Source: Megalopta genalis
Lineage: Eukaryota; Arthropoda; Insecta; Hymenoptera; Halictidae
Length of the DNA stretch: 64,000 nt
Direction of reading: 5' to 3'
Assembly: GCF_051020955.1 (NCBI RefSeq)
Contig: NC_135021.1
Coordinates: 11,823,962-11,887,961, forward strand
Shown: one piece after another, positions 10,800 through 21,612 of the stretch
Numbering within the stretch: the first letter of the stretch is position 1
How the letters are laid out: every line of letters starts with the position of its first letter
Translations under genes and position numbers: made by a program
The notes under the pieces: model-generated
Databases searched by the model: none
Told to the model about the DNA's origin: nothing
The model's input: only the letters and a program-made list of their open reading frames with translations

Positions 10800-11340
10800 A
10801 ACTTCGCACTTATAAACTAGTACTTATAAGTATACTTGTTAACTTAACACTTATAAGCTAATACTTATAAGTATACTTGTTAACTTAACACTTATAAGCT
10901 AATACTTATAAGTATACTTGTTAACTTAACACTTATAAGCTAATAAACTTATAAGTATACTTGTAAACGTAACACTTATAAACTAATACTAATAAGTATA
11001 CTTGTAAACGTAATACTTGTAAACTAATACTTATATAAGTATACTTGCTAACTAAGCACTCATAAACTAATACTAGTATAGTTAATAAACATAAACTAAT
11101 ACTTATAAGTATACTTGTCAACTAAGCACTCATAAACTAATACTAGTATAGTTAATAAACATAAACTAATACTTATAAGTATACTTGCCAACTAAGCAGT
11201 CATAAACTAATACTAGTATAGTTAATAAACATAAACTAATACTTATAAGTATACTTGCCAACTAAGCACTCATAAACTAATACTAGTATAGTTAATAAAC
11301 ATAAACTAATACTTATAATTATACTCATAAACTTAATACT
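10800..11340. repeat. Two-stage tandem array, 41-bp then 70-bp units
   Basis: 10810-10960 holds units of 41 bp, each containing TTATAAGTATACTTGTTAAC and CACTTATAAGCTAATACT. From about 11040 the unit is 70 bp (four copies), combining a TTATAAGTATACTTGC core with CATAAACTAATACTAGTATA. The longer unit looks like a 41-bp unit plus a partly duplicated unit, so a higher-order repeat seems to have formed and then amplified. Confidence 0.88.
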
Positions 11341-11399
11341 AAACTATTATAGTAACTTTATACATTACATCACTTGTCTTTTTACGCCACTATGATTCT

Positions 11400-11940
11400 A
11401 ACCCACTCATTTACAAACGGCGACATGGAAACTAAATTCGCAAATTGAAATGGCTCTGAAAACATTACAAAATTTTTTCTGGGTTTGAAATTTCCATGGA
11501 TTCAAAGAGCAAAGCTTCGCCTTTACAACGCCGCCTCAAAATACAATTTACGAATTTTTTTAGCGATTCTGCGCATTCATTTTTCATTTTCTATCTCATG
11601 ATATGCTTAACTTAACGGTACACTTTCCATTCCAAGCTCAATAGAAGCACTACAAAAAATCGTACACCAAATTTTGAGGGCTCGTTGTAAAGAGGAAACT
11701 TCGGTCTTTAAAACCGCCATAGACATAGCCGTGATAAAAAATTTTCTGTGGCTCTGCAGAGGTATCAATTTGTACCATTTTCGTGAACAAACCTGTCTCC
11801 AGTTTTCGACAGATTACACTACGTAAAAGGAGCTTGGGAGAAAATGAACGAGCTTTCGAGCTTCAGAATGAATCCAGATTCATCGTCACACGTTATATAA
11901 CAATCTTGATGACTTTAGAAAATTCGAAATTTTGAGTTGC
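11400..11940. repeat. Diverged dispersed repeat
   Basis: The segment with AAATCGTACACCAAATTTTG, TTTGAGGGCTCGTTGTAAAG and GATAAAAAATTTTCTGTGGC resembles 54720-54960 (AAATCGTAGACCGACTTTTG, TGTCGTTGCAAAGGAG, GATAAAAAATTTTCAGACTC) in the same orientation. The ends cannot be defined from two diverged copies, and no coding remnant is recognised. Confidence 0.55.
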
Positions 11941-11949
11941 TTCGGAGGA

Positions 11950-12600
11950 AGACGGAGATTCTCGAACTTGTCATCGGCCGGGTTCGATAGGCAAGATTCT
12001 GCACACGATCAACTTGTGGTTCGTTGTTATGTGTTCGCTGGGCGTGAGGGGAGGTTCAGAGGGAACAGGTAACGGCGGTAAGAGAGGAACAGAGGGAGGG
12101 GCAGGGTGGCAGAGAACTAGGATGATTTTATGGTCGTGCGAGCCGGGGCAGGGTCGTTGAGTGGCGGTTTTTGTTGCGAGCCCCGGTGGACTGGGCCCCG
12201 AACAGTCCAACAACTCTCCTCCGTGTACCGCCCACTCCATTATCTCGGTGATGATGAGTGCGCGGGCGGGTGGACCTCGTAACACACATCAGCGGAAGGA
12301 TTACCCTTCCTTCGAGCGTCTCCTGCCACCTCGAGCCGCTCCCCCTCGATTCCTCGACGCCTCCTCGCCCTCGCCCGCGATACACATCCTTCCTCTGCGT
12401 GGGCTAATGGCCAGAATGATTTGCGAGCAAAAAATAAATTGCCCGGAATTCTTCGATGACGGAACCGGGATATCGATCGGCGGTCGACCCGTCTCGATCG
12501 CTGCACAGTCCGGTATACACTCGTCATGTTTGTGCCGGAATCGTAGAACTTTTGACAGGAATGAGACAGACATGACACTTGTTTTTGTTTTAAGTTAAAC
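11950..12600. other. GC-rich unique island
   Basis: Overlapping frames on both strands (11971-12285, 12128-12385, 12161-12598, 12240-12641) with no recognisable domain; they arise from the composition. No gene is supported. Confidence 0.4.
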
Positions 12601-12604
12601 TTAA

Positions 12605-13083
12605 CCAGTTGGCTGTGGCGCCTCCTTTTTAGAGCGCGCACCTAAATGTGTTGCAAGAATCAAGATGACGAGTATACTCGTCAAACACAGAGTAAACGTC
12701 ACTGTTAAAATATTGGATCGAAATGATGGTTTCATTTTATAAAATTAACAATTTTATTACTGATATTTACTTCTTCATTTAACATTAACATATACTGCAT
12801 ACATAATAAACGAAAAGCGCAGGAAAAATCAAATACTTATAAAAGTTAAGAATTCAAGCGAAAAAGTCAAAAATTCAAATAAAAATTCAGATTCGTGATT
12901 CTTCTCTAATCTTATTTTTATAACAATGTGAACACCTTCGTGTAGAATTGGCCTCAGAATATTCTAAACTATATCTTGAAATTTGAGAATATGTTTTTGT
13001 CTTCACTAAGATTACAATTTAAATAGCCAATGGTCACTATTTTTTACGCACGACGAGTATACTCGTCAGACACAGTTAACTGG
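12605..13083 (+). mobile_element. TTAA-flanked MITE family E, copy 1
   Basis: TTAA duplications lie at 12601-12604 and 13084-13087. The ends are inverted repeats (CCAGTTGGCTGTG on the left; the right end reads inward as CCAGTTAACTGTG). The 16-base perfect palindrome GACGAGTATACTCGTC occurs near each end (~12665 and ~13052). The interior is AT-rich and non-coding. The second copy is at 30979-31500 in reverse orientation and shares the interior almost throughout. Confidence 0.88.
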
Positions 13084-13388
13084 TTAAAATGTTCTCGAAT
13101 GGGGGAAAATTCTAGAGAATATCGTACGAACAATTGTTAACATTGACAATTTATATTAAGTTTGATATTTCTCGATCAAATTCTCAATAAAAAATGTATA
13201 AACATTATGACACGTGATCATTTCTGAGTGATTTGAGAACAATTTTAGACAGTGAAAAGTTATGTTAAATTTGATATTTTTCCATAAAACTTTGGGTTCT
13301 GCATTGTTCATTGTTCATTGTTCTCTGGTTTTCATCCCAAAAAATTTGAGTGTCACAATATGTAATAAATAATGTAACTGTTTATTAA

Positions 13389-13619
13389 CACTAGATTTAC
13401 GGAGCACAAAAAAACAGCTGTTTTATATTAGTTTATAAAAGTAACAATAAAACATTTATTCTGATTTTTAACAAATGTTAAAAAATTTAACTGTGTGACA
13501 TTTGCCGTAAGTAATATATAAATTGAATAAATAACTCATAAATGTATCATTACGATATGAATAGTCGTAAATAAAAAAATTAGTGACCCGTCATTTTGAC
13601 GGGTTCCGTAAACCCAGTG
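13389..13619 (+). mobile_element. TTAA-flanked MITE family B, copy 3 (best preserved)
   Basis: Both TTAA duplications are intact (13385-13388, 13620-13623). The left end is CACTAGATTTACGGAGCAC; the right end reads inward as CACTGGGTTTACGGAACCC. Near the right end is the palindrome ACCCGTCATTTTGACGGGT (two 8-base arms around TTT). The element is 231 bp with no coding sequence. Copies are at 1346, 5895, 47290 and 49877. Confidence 0.88.
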
Positions 13620-13779
13620 TTAAATGTATAAGGTGGCCGGAAATGGTACTAAACACGGACAGAATAAGTGGACAAGTGGACGCAAACGGTGAAAAATGCG
13701 TGTTTTACTATTTTCGTGTATTATAATAACTCTTCGATCATTTCGTAACCCTATTATAAAGTAGAAATCAAAACTATTA

Positions 13780-13915
13780 ACTAATTACTATTATAAACTA
13801 TTATTACTATTATAACTATTATAACTATTATAACTATTATAACTATTATTACTATTATTACTATTATAATTACTATTATAAAATTACTATTATAAAACTA
13901 TTAACTAATCTATTA
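13780..13915. repeat. (ACTATTATA)n microsatellite
   Basis: Repeated ACTATTATA/ACTATTATT words over ~135 bases. The flanks (13630-13780 and 13915-14000) show no feature. Confidence 0.8.
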
Positions 13916-13999
13916 AAACTTGTACATTTCCTATGCGATACAAGACCCTAAGAATATTCGCGTTGAAAGTCCTATAAATCCTTAACGTGGCCACAGCCT

Positions 14000-14600
14000 G
14001 TACATTCACCCTACCGATCAATCATGCGGGAAAAGTGGAGTCTTGAATGGAAAGGAATTGTTCCGCGGGCCAGAATCCTCGGATCCAGTTTCTACGTGAC
14101 CGAATCGCGGATTTTCGCCGGCGGTTAGACACACACCGGTCACCGGATCCAGGTTTTTGCAAGGTTGTCACGTAGCCAGCATGAACGATGTCAGCCGTTG
14201 GATCGACTCGCAGGATCGCCACGGCGACCCGGGACAATCTTATCTTCCGGGGAAAAAAATTGAGACGTCGGTTCGCGTCTTTGTGAACTTCTGGACGGAT
14301 ATACATAACAGCCGCGGCCGTATCAGGTTTTCTGGCGGCCGATGCGGGGGAGATAGGGCCCCGGGGCGAGCTTATGCGTAATCAGACCCGTATCCCCACA
14401 TATTAACGAGCGACGCGTGCGTGCACGGCCTCTGCTAAGCCTGTGTGTAGATGCACTTTCGCATGCGTCCGACAGATTCGCATCAAGGAGCCCGGCGACA
14501 AATCGGCTGGTCGAGTCCTGAGGGATCCGGCCAGGATTTTTCATCCCCGGACGATCTTCTGTCTCGTATATTCGGTTGTATAATCAACGTTGAATTAAAC
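14000..14600. other. GC-rich unique island
   Basis: Unique-looking sequence with no supported gene. Frames 14022-14306 (minus), 14157-14381 (plus) and 14323-14544 (minus) overlap each other and match nothing I recognise. Confidence 0.4.
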
Positions 14601-14682
14601 GAATTGCTCATTTACTCGGTAAATAAGTTTTTCAACGAAGATTTCTTCACCCGAAGCAATTTTTGTCAAGGTTTGAATCAAC

Positions 14683-14757
14683 CCTCCGCTGTCACACTGG
14701 GTCAAAATGACCTATATTCTTTGTTCGAAATAGTGAGGCTTACAATGAATTGAATAT
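14683..14757 (-). mobile_element. Fragment of TTAA family J, truncated
   Basis: It begins after a decayed TTAA (TCAA) with CCCTCCGCTGTCACACTGGG and the palindrome GGGTCAAAATGACCT (14699-14713), matching the right end of the family J element at 41206-41448. It is cut off by the foldback MITE that starts at 14759. Confidence 0.55.
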
Positions 14758-14758
14758 A

Positions 14759-14912
14759 TAGTGAATTCTCTCCAATTGTCTCTCAGTTTATAAACAAAAA
14801 TGGACAATTTTGGATAATCGTATCGATTGCGATAATCGCATAATCGTATCTCCTCTTCCCAAATTGTCCATTTTTGTTCACAAACTGAGGGACGATTGGG
14901 CAGAATTTACTG
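14759..14912. mobile_element. TA-flanked foldback MITE, copy 2
   Basis: Starts TAGTGAATTCTCTCC after TA and ends GGCAGAATTTACTG. The arms are complementary over ~60 bases (CTCAGTTTATAAACAAAAA against TTTTTGTTCACAAACTGAG) with a short centre. This copy lacks most of the central CGAGCC stem seen in other copies. Confidence 0.8.
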
Positions 14913-15255
14913 CACTTGAGTACTTACTCAAGTTATAAGAATTTGCTGTAAACAAATCGTATAAACTCGAAACGAACTGACGGAATAGCCATAAAAGGAC
15001 ACAAAACTGCAAAGGGTTAACACACGATTTCACAATTGTAAAATACGCACGTTGTACATAAGTGCGCAAACTAGAAGAGAAATTCGTTCCACTCTTTATT
15101 ACACTTTCCAACAATGTTACTTTGTAGTAGAATACGAGATAGTAAATAACGTAGAAATAGTAGAATAATATTACTGAGAAAATGAAACGAATGGGGTGCA
15201 GACAAAGTTGGTCGTTGTTCGAATAAAACTTTGTACGAACAACGTCTCGGATACA
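14913..15255. other. AT-rich spacer
   Basis: No supported feature. The minus frames at 14878-15267 and 15071-15256 look like AT-rich noise (Phe/Leu/Tyr-rich). Confidence 0.4.
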
Positions 15256-15257
15256 TT

Positions 15258-15490
15258 TTCCAAACAAACTTTTATTTCAATAACAATTTGGATAAATTCT
15301 TCAAATATATTTTATTCCAATAACAATTTAAATAAATCCTTCGGATGAAATTTATTTCGAATAAAATTCTCAATAGTATATCGAATATATTTTTGGAATA
15401 AAATTTTATTCGAGTAACATATCGAATAAATTCTTCGATTCAAATTTTATTCGAATAAAATATCGAATAGATTCTTCGAATAAATGATTT
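15258..15490. repeat. Degenerate TTCGAATAAAATT tandem repeat
   Basis: Words such as TTTTATTCGAATAAAAT and CGAATAAATTCTTCGA recur every ~50 bases with many substitutions, giving an old array of about five units with local inverted symmetry. Confidence 0.7.
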
Positions 15491-15499
15491 TGAAATCGC

Positions 15500-15926
15500 G
15501 GCCATGCTTTTGTCTTTCATGTATAAAAATATGACCAAAAATGATTAGCATATTTCATAGCAAACTATACATTCTCTTATCATCATCATCTCTCTTTCTC
15601 TCTTTCTCTCTCTCTCTCTCTTTTTCTTGTGCAAGTTGTTGCCTAAACAAACCGGCAGCGCCGCGATTCGAGCGATGCAGTTGTTGGTCGGCATTAGCAC
15701 AACCCAGTTAGACGAACCAGCCGAAATAAAAGCGGCGTTAAAACGATCCCAGGCGCAAAACCGCCTCCATTTGCATGAGAGAGCGAAATCGTTGGGAGGC
15801 CGCGCACTATGGATTTCCATAGTTTAATTCTAGGCATTCGGGCACCGGGTTCCAGACTTCCTATTAAACCGTCGAGTGCCAGGGACGAGGATGAAAGGGA
15901 AAAAAGGCGAGAAACGGCGAGTGAGT

Positions 15927-15988
<62 letters not shown>

Positions 15989-16430
15989 AAGAGAGAACGC
16001 GGCGAGAAGGTTGGCAGTATTATTTCGTGAATATTACATTTGTGACTTGGCCGGTGGTGTCGAGGGGGCGGGACACGAAGGGAGATGGGAGAGGGGGTTG
16101 TTGCGTTTGCTCCGCGTTTCCTAATTTCCTTCGGGATACGCCGCGAATAATGTCGCTGGTACGGCTGCAGCCGCGTACCTGGCTGTGCATTATTCACCGG
16201 GAACCGGAATTGTCTTTCCGACGGTTTTTGCTTCTTTCCTCGCGCCCCCGCACGCCTCCCCTGGGGCATGCAAACCGTTTCAGGCGAGTCCGGAGTCCGG
16301 AGAAGCGCGAGTCGGACGGTGTTAATTGCGAAGTTCAACGGGGGGAGAGGGGCGCCGCGAGGGCGTCGGAGATTATTAACTTTCGCGATGGAAAATAAAT
16401 ACGAATGCTAACTCTCTGCTGAGATTCGCG
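15500..16430. other. GC-rich island containing CT and GA tracts
   Basis: A CT tract at ~15588-15622 and a GA tract at 15928-15978 flank unique GC-rich sequence. Frames at 15694-16338 (minus) and 15925-16398 (plus) pass through the GA run and are not supported as genes. Confidence 0.5.
15928..15990. repeat. (GA)n microsatellite
   Basis: More than 25 uninterrupted GA units followed by GAGAGAAAGAG. Confidence 0.95.
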
Positions 16431-16839
16431 AGCGACCGCAACATTCTGCGGAAATCATTCATCGGTATCATCGGGTGACAAACAGTTAATTTTATTTTCA
16501 TACTTTTCACTCGAATCGCAACTTCGAGGCGCCAATAATAATTGAGGAGTGTTTATAAAACAACAATGCAAATGCCAGAATTGACAAATCTAATTTGACC
16601 TTTGATCCCAAAGATCACGTCGTTTCTATCCTTTCACGTTTCAATCCTTTGCCGTCTGTAATTATTAGCAAAGTATCGTCCGGCTTTTCGAACGATATTG
16701 TGCACATGCGATGCAGTGTATTCGATCACAGACATGATAAAAGAAGAAAGATATAATTTATTGATGAGCGTATCATTGATTCACAGTCTGAATGTAGATT
16801 AATAAAATGAAGATAAATTTAGATTAGCTGAAATAAAAT

Positions 16840-17210
16840 CAATGGCCTGATATAGAATAACTGGATCTATAATTGGATCTATTATCTTCAGGTACGCTAA
16901 CTGAACCTGCTGCCATAAAATTGTTATCCAGGTAGACTCTTCGGACCTCAACAAAATCATTGTCCAGATAGGCTAACTGGACCAACTTCAATAAAATCAT
17001 TGTCCGGATAAGCTGATTGGATCTACTGGACCAAAATCATTGTTCAGCTAAATTAATTGGATCTACAAAAATAAAATCATTGCCTGATAAACTAATTACA
17101 TCTACTAGAATAAAATCGATGTCCAGGTAGTCCAACCGAGCCTACTGGAATATGATTGTTATCCAGGTAGATTCATTGGACCAGCTGCAATAAGAGCATC
17201 GTCCAAAGAA
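16840..17210 (+). repeat. Degenerate ~40-46 bp tandem array, left part
   Basis: Recurring words ATAAAATCATTGTCC, AGGTAGACTCTTCGGACC and AACTGGATCTACT appear about eight times. The same unit reappears at 19195-19290, including AGGTAGACTCTTCGGACCT, so the array was continuous before the transposons between them arrived. Confidence 0.75.
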
Positions 17211-17394
17211 CTAACTACAGTAATTCCTCTCGGAAATGCCAAATTTCGAGTTCCTGTGAATTTCCCTGTGCTAGTCCTACGCCTGTGTAATTTATTACTA
17301 GGGTCTACGGGTCGGTCAAGCCTGTGATGGAGCACGCGATGCGAATTCGTGGAAGATAATACAAAATGGTCTGTTTGGGTGTGATCGTCGAATA

Positions 17395-17470
17395 GTGGCA
17401 TGTGGCCTCCGAATTGTCTTCGAATCGTGTCATGTGGCCACCGAGTTGACTTCGAATCGTGGCAAAAAAT
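17395..17470 (+). repeat. Two tandem ~36-bp units
   Basis: CATGTGGCCTCCGAATTG...CTTCGAATCGTG and CATGTGGCCACCGAGTTG...CTTCGAATCGTG lie next to each other. No function is evident. Confidence 0.6.
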
Positions 17471-17771
17471 TAGAAATAAAAAAGTTAAGTCATCGTTTTT
17501 ATTCTGCTATGTATTACATATGCTACGTATTAATACACTGCTATGTATTCATATTAACACTATGCCGTCCGCAGATCTCAGATATGATTCTTTCGTTTGA
17601 CGCCGGCATAATAGCTTGGAAATTTTAGATTTTAAAAAAAATTTCGAAGATGGCGGTAATATAAATTCCTAAAATTAAGATAAATCATTCAAGAATTTTC
17701 GTACTTAATTCTTAGTTAAACAAGCACAATGCTATAGTTAGTTTGCTGCCTTTTAATACCCAAGAAATATA

Positions 17772-18691
17772 CTACTGTGATCAAAAAGTAAGGTGAAATT
17801 GTCATTTAAAACTTCCGGGCATTAGGAAGGCAGGTAATTTTTTTTTCCTAGGTTGGTAGGACTGTCTGTAACATTTGCCAAGTGTCTGTTTGTCAAAAGG
17901 TTTAATTATCTCCGAGTTACACGTGTTTTTGTAAACAACCAAAAGTGAATTTTTCGATTTTTACAATGGGTGATTTTGTTGAGCAAAGAACTTGCATCAA
18001 ATTTTGTTTGCGGAACGAATATTCTTGTGCGGACACGTTGAAAATGTTACGGAAGGTCTTTGGTGATCAAACTATGGCACAAAAAAACGTTTATAAGTGG
18101 TACAACAAGTTCAAAGCGGGCCGAGAACGCGTTGAAGACGAACCGCGCTCTGGACGACCATCAACGTCTACCGACGAGGGCCACGTCCAAAAAAATCGAA
18201 GATTTGGTGCTTGAAAATCGTCGACTGACAATGAGAGACCTCGCTGATAGTGTTGGAATATCATTTGGCTCAGTCCAAACCATTTTGAAGGATGATTTGT
18301 GTCTCAAACGCGTCAAGTCTCGATTGGTGCCATGTCATACTGCATTGGTTCTTCGCGACTTTTTTGCCAAAAACTCGACTCATATCGTTCCGCAACCACC
18401 GTATTCGCCTGATTTGGCTCCGTGCGACTTCTGGTTATTCAGCAAACTCAAAAAGCCAATGCGGGGACGCCGTTTTGACACGATTGAGGAGATAAAAACC
18501 GAATCGAAGAAGGTCTTGAAGGCTATACCGGAAAAAGACTATTCCGACTGTTTCGAGGACTGGAAAAAGCGTCGGAAACAGTGCGTTTTATCGGACGGGG
18601 ATTACTTTGAAGGGGATGAAATTGATTTGGAAGAATAAACAAAGAATTTACATTTTATAAACAAATTCACCTTACTTTTTGATCATAGTAG
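17772..18691 (+). mobile_element. Internally deleted mariner inside family D MITE
   Basis: The inverted repeats begin CTACTGTGATCAAAAAGTAA on the left and CTACTATGATCAAAAAGTAA on the right, read inward, with TA duplications at 17770-17771 and 18692-18693. The 920-bp length against the ~1.3 kb usual for mariner agrees with the internal coding deletion. The two repeats match in nearly all of their first ~28 bases, so the copy is not ancient. Confidence 0.93.
17966..18638 (+). pseudogene. Mariner transposase, frameshifted and internally deleted
   Basis: Mariner transposases cut and join DNA at TA sites, with an N-terminal double helix-turn-helix for the terminal repeats and a DD34D catalytic domain. 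The start at MGDFVEQRTC gives an N-terminal HTH region that runs to a GRPSTS linker. An extra A in the A7 run at ~18189-18195 shifts the frame; the second HTH (ENRRLTMRDLADSVGISFGS) continues in the next frame. After RLVP the text jumps to HTALVLRDFF, so the first catalytic Asp and the HDN Asp are deleted. SPDLAPCDFW with the third Asp and the C-terminus remain. It cannot make active enzyme. Confidence 0.93.
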
Positions 18692-18933
18692 TAGTTAAAA
18701 TGTTATTTCAGTTTTTGAAAATGGCACCAAAGTGGTACCACCGGCATACAACAGATAGTTTTTGCATGGCACCAACGTGGTGCCACCGGACGGCATAGTG
18801 TTAATGTACACCGGCATGCTAGCCACTGCCTTTTTTGCCGGTTGCCTCGTTTCTAAGAAAACGAGCCGCGAGGCCCGAAGAATCGCGACTTAGTATTCTG
18901 AGATCTGCCGATTTCAATGCCGACCTCCGAATA

Positions 18934-19144
18934 CAGTAAATTCTCCCTAATTGACGCTCAGAATGTACACAAAAATGGACAATTTGGGAAGGAGGAGAAA
19001 CGATTATTAGCAAACTTTGCAGCTCGTTTTTATAGTTATTGACAATCGATAAAACGAGCCGCAAGGCTCGAATAACCGTATCTCCTCTTCTCGAATTGTC
19101 CATTTTTATGCGCAATCTGAACATCAATTAGAGAGAATTTACTG
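18934..19144. mobile_element. TA-flanked foldback MITE, copy 3
   Basis: Starts CAGTAAATTCTCCC after TA (18932-18933) and ends AGAGAGAATTTACTG. The central stem GCTCGTTTTTATAG is mirrored by CGATAAAACGAGCC. Length is 211 bp, non-coding. It is one of the insertions that split the 16840-19290 array. Confidence 0.88.
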
Positions 19145-19194
19145 TGTTTCTGGGAGAAATTACTGTGCATACATCGACTAGGACAAAATCGACG

Positions 19195-19290
19195 TCAGAG
19201 TGCAGATTAAGTGGATCAACTAAGAATAAAACCGTTGTCCAGGTAGACTCTTCGGACCTGCCACAATAAAATCGTTGTCGTAGGCCTGCA
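19195..19290 (+). repeat. Right part of the split ~40-bp array
   Basis: AATAAAACCGTTGTCC, AGGTAGACTCTTCGGACCT and CAATAAAATCGTTGTC continue the unit seen at 16840-17210. Confidence 0.7.
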
Positions 19291-19437
19291 AAGAGTCACA
19301 GGCCGATCCGGGGTAATCGACAGCCAGCAATATTGGCATAGCCGAAGCAAGGAGATTCGTCTGGCGGCTGGTGTCCCGTCAGCTGAGAACAAACCATTTT
19401 CCGTGAGCTGTAAGGTGGGCGCCCGGAGGGTTAAGGT

Positions 19438-19465
19438 TATAAATAGTCCGCGTTCGGGAGGCAGT
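19438..19465 (+). promoter_or_regulatory. Possible core promoter: TATAAATAG plus CAGT
   Basis: TATAAATAG at 19438-19446 is a near-consensus TATA box, followed about 24 bases later by GCAGTAA, which could serve as an insect initiator. GC-rich sequence lies around it and purine-rich sequence downstream. No recognisable exon follows, so this may be chance. Confidence 0.2.
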
Positions 19466-19654
19466 AAAGAAGCTGGCGAGTGAAGGGAAGAGCCGAGAAG
19501 AGCAGAGCAAAGAAGAGGTGGGCAGGGAGAAGGGAAGTTGCTCGGAAGAAGCCAAGGGGGTTGCAGAGTTTGTCAGCGAGAGCCAAATGAAATTGTATTA
19601 AAGTTTCACCTCGCAATACGTGGGACGGGCTCGGAAGAAAGAGCGAGAGAAAGA

Positions 19655-19661
19655 GTGCTCG

Positions 19662-19711
<50 letters not shown>

Positions 19712-19735
19712 AGAGAAACGAAGAGAGGCAGAGAC
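19655..19735. repeat. (GA)n microsatellite
   Basis: GAGA run with purine-rich flanks. Frames at 19538-19744 and 19620-19895 translate it as Arg/Glu repeats. Confidence 0.93.
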
Positions 19736-19739
19736 GATA

Positions 19740-20570
19740 GATGAGGGGTGGAAGCTGCGCAAAGGAACGAGAACGACCGGGCCCAGGATATTAAAGCTTG
19801 TCGCTTTAGGACAAAATGAAGGCAAGAGTTCGGTGTTCCCAGCCTCCGAACAACACTCCCTCAAGACGAACCACCGTTCGTCCCTGGAAATATGAGATCC
19901 TTCGGAAGATACGCGGCCGTAAACCGTTTTTATACCCTAACGCGTATTTATGCCCGTGGAAGTGCCTGCCGCGCCGCTAAACAAGTCCGTATATCTATTT
20001 ATGTTTATCATTAACACGCTTTGCTCTCCCCCGCGAGGGGACGGATTTATTAATATACCTACTTTCGCGCAACCAACCCGTCTCGTCGTTCCGCCGTCTC
20101 CCCAGCAGCATCCTGCGAATCGAATCCATTCTTTCAATCGAGTTATCCTCGACTCCGAATTATTCTCGACTCGTTCAATTGTAAAAATTAATTTTGACAT
20201 TCGTCTCTGCATCGAATTTTGATGTCCCGGTGTTTCGATATAAAATGTGATTGTCCCTGCAGCAGGGTCATTGAACGATATTTTTCAGTTCAGAAAACAT
20301 CGATTACAAGTTGATTGGTGCGATATTCGGTCGGTATTGTCGATGAAGAACGAATGGGAAGAGAAGAATTGTGTGCAAATGCGGCAAGCAGGATAATGAT
20401 ATTAACAAGTTTCATTTAAATAATTTTACTTGAATGTTGGATACATTTTGATCCGCAAATGCGAAATCATTTTTAACAGACGCATCATTTGGCATTTCAA
20501 ATTGAGGCTTGCTCTACTAATTACTCTTTATCGAAGCGAAGAAATTAACTCTCCCTGATTTATACAACGT
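19740..20570. other. Mixed-composition spacer
   Basis: GC-richer to ~20150, then AT-rich. The two opposing ~90-codon frames at 19937-20222 are mirror artefacts. Nothing else is supported. Confidence 0.4.
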
Positions 20571-20574
20571 ACAC

Positions 20575-20975
20575 TAGAAGAAACAAAGATTGTTAGTCTA
20601 GAATATAGATTGATAGTGTAATACAACGATTGTTTGCCTAACATAACAATCGGTAGTCTAAAACGAAGATTGTTAGCCTAAAATACAAACTGATTGTCTA
20701 AAACAAAAATTGGTAATCTAAAAAAAAAATTGTTAGCCTAAAGATCAACAGTTCAAAACAACGATTGTTAGCCTAACAAAAAGATTGGCAGTCTAAAGCG
20801 GAGATAGCTAGCCTAAGATAATGATTAATAGTTTAAATAACGATCGTTGGCGTAACAAAATGATTGGTAGGCTAAAATCAAGATTGTTAGCTTAAAATAA
20901 ACAATGGTAGACTCTTGGACTAAACCAAAAAACGTTACCCTAAACCAAAATCGTTATTCTAAAACAAAGATTATT
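20575..20975. repeat. Degenerate ~17/34-bp tandem repeat
   Basis: The word GATTGTTAGCCTAAAA and variants (GATTGGTAGTCTAAAAC) recur about 20 times, alternating 'TTAGCCTAA' and 'GGTAGTCTAA' versions, which suggests a dimeric ~34-bp unit. Confidence 0.8.
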
Positions 20976-21600
20976 AGCAGTCTCTCCAACTTGTCTCTCG
21001 CACACGGTGGCCGAGAACCCAATCTGATGGATTAAGATAAGGATGACAGCGCACGATATTCCAGCTGTTGGTATTAAAGTATCGGTGGACGGCAATACCG
21101 GGCGATTGCCGAGCTATTAGCCCAACGAATTTGGAAATCGGGGACGTCGGAGGGGTGGTGTCTCGTCCCAAAAAATCGCTGCGTCAAGATGGAAAGTCGA
21201 TGGCCGGGGATATTAAAGTTTGACGGCCGGAGGAACTGGGTTATGCCGGGGGCTGGCAGGCGGATCGGTCGCCTCGGCTTTATATCCTCGCCGGAAGACA
21301 CCGGGGCGAGGCCGAGAGAGGGTCGGTGGACGTTAAACGCGTTTAAAATTTAACTTTCCGCGGAGTTGTTCGGCTTCGCGCCCCGGAAATCTCCGCGAGA
21401 ATTTACTTTCTTTCCGTTTCAGCCCGGTAACACAACAGATTGCCGGGGGAAATTGCTCCCTGGCCTTCCCCCATCCCCCCGCCGCACTTTGCGTATCTCT
21501 GACGTTTACGCTTCATCGCGGCCCGCATTGCGTTGGGAATCTGCCTAACGAGTCTGATATTGCATTGTCCCAGAAGCTCTTTCTCCGACGCCGTTGATTA
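20975..21600. other. GC-rich unique island
   Basis: The words GGGGATATTAAAGTTTGACGG and GTTGGTATTAAAGTATCGG are weakly alike. No gene is supported; frames at 20974-21171, 21074-21301 and 21366-21548 have no domain. Confidence 0.4.
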
Positions 21601-21612
21601 AGTTCGTTTTAA

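Larger units (their letters stand above)
17558..18800. mobile_element. TTAA-flanked MITE family D carrying a mariner
   Basis: TTAA is duplicated at 17554-17557 and 18801-18804. The ends are perfect 14-base inverted repeats, CACTATGCCGTCCG and its complement. Without the mariner the element is about 320 bp. Near the right end are GGCACCAACGTGGTGCC (7-base arms around a short loop) and a variant GGCACCAAAGTGGTACC. A fragment with GATGCCGTCC and ATAGTGTTAA near 57845-57876 may be a relative. Confidence 0.85.

Noticed and set aside
16000..16430. Possible exon with Arg-rich frame 15925-16398
   Set aside because: The frame starts in the GA tract and has no splice signals or domain.
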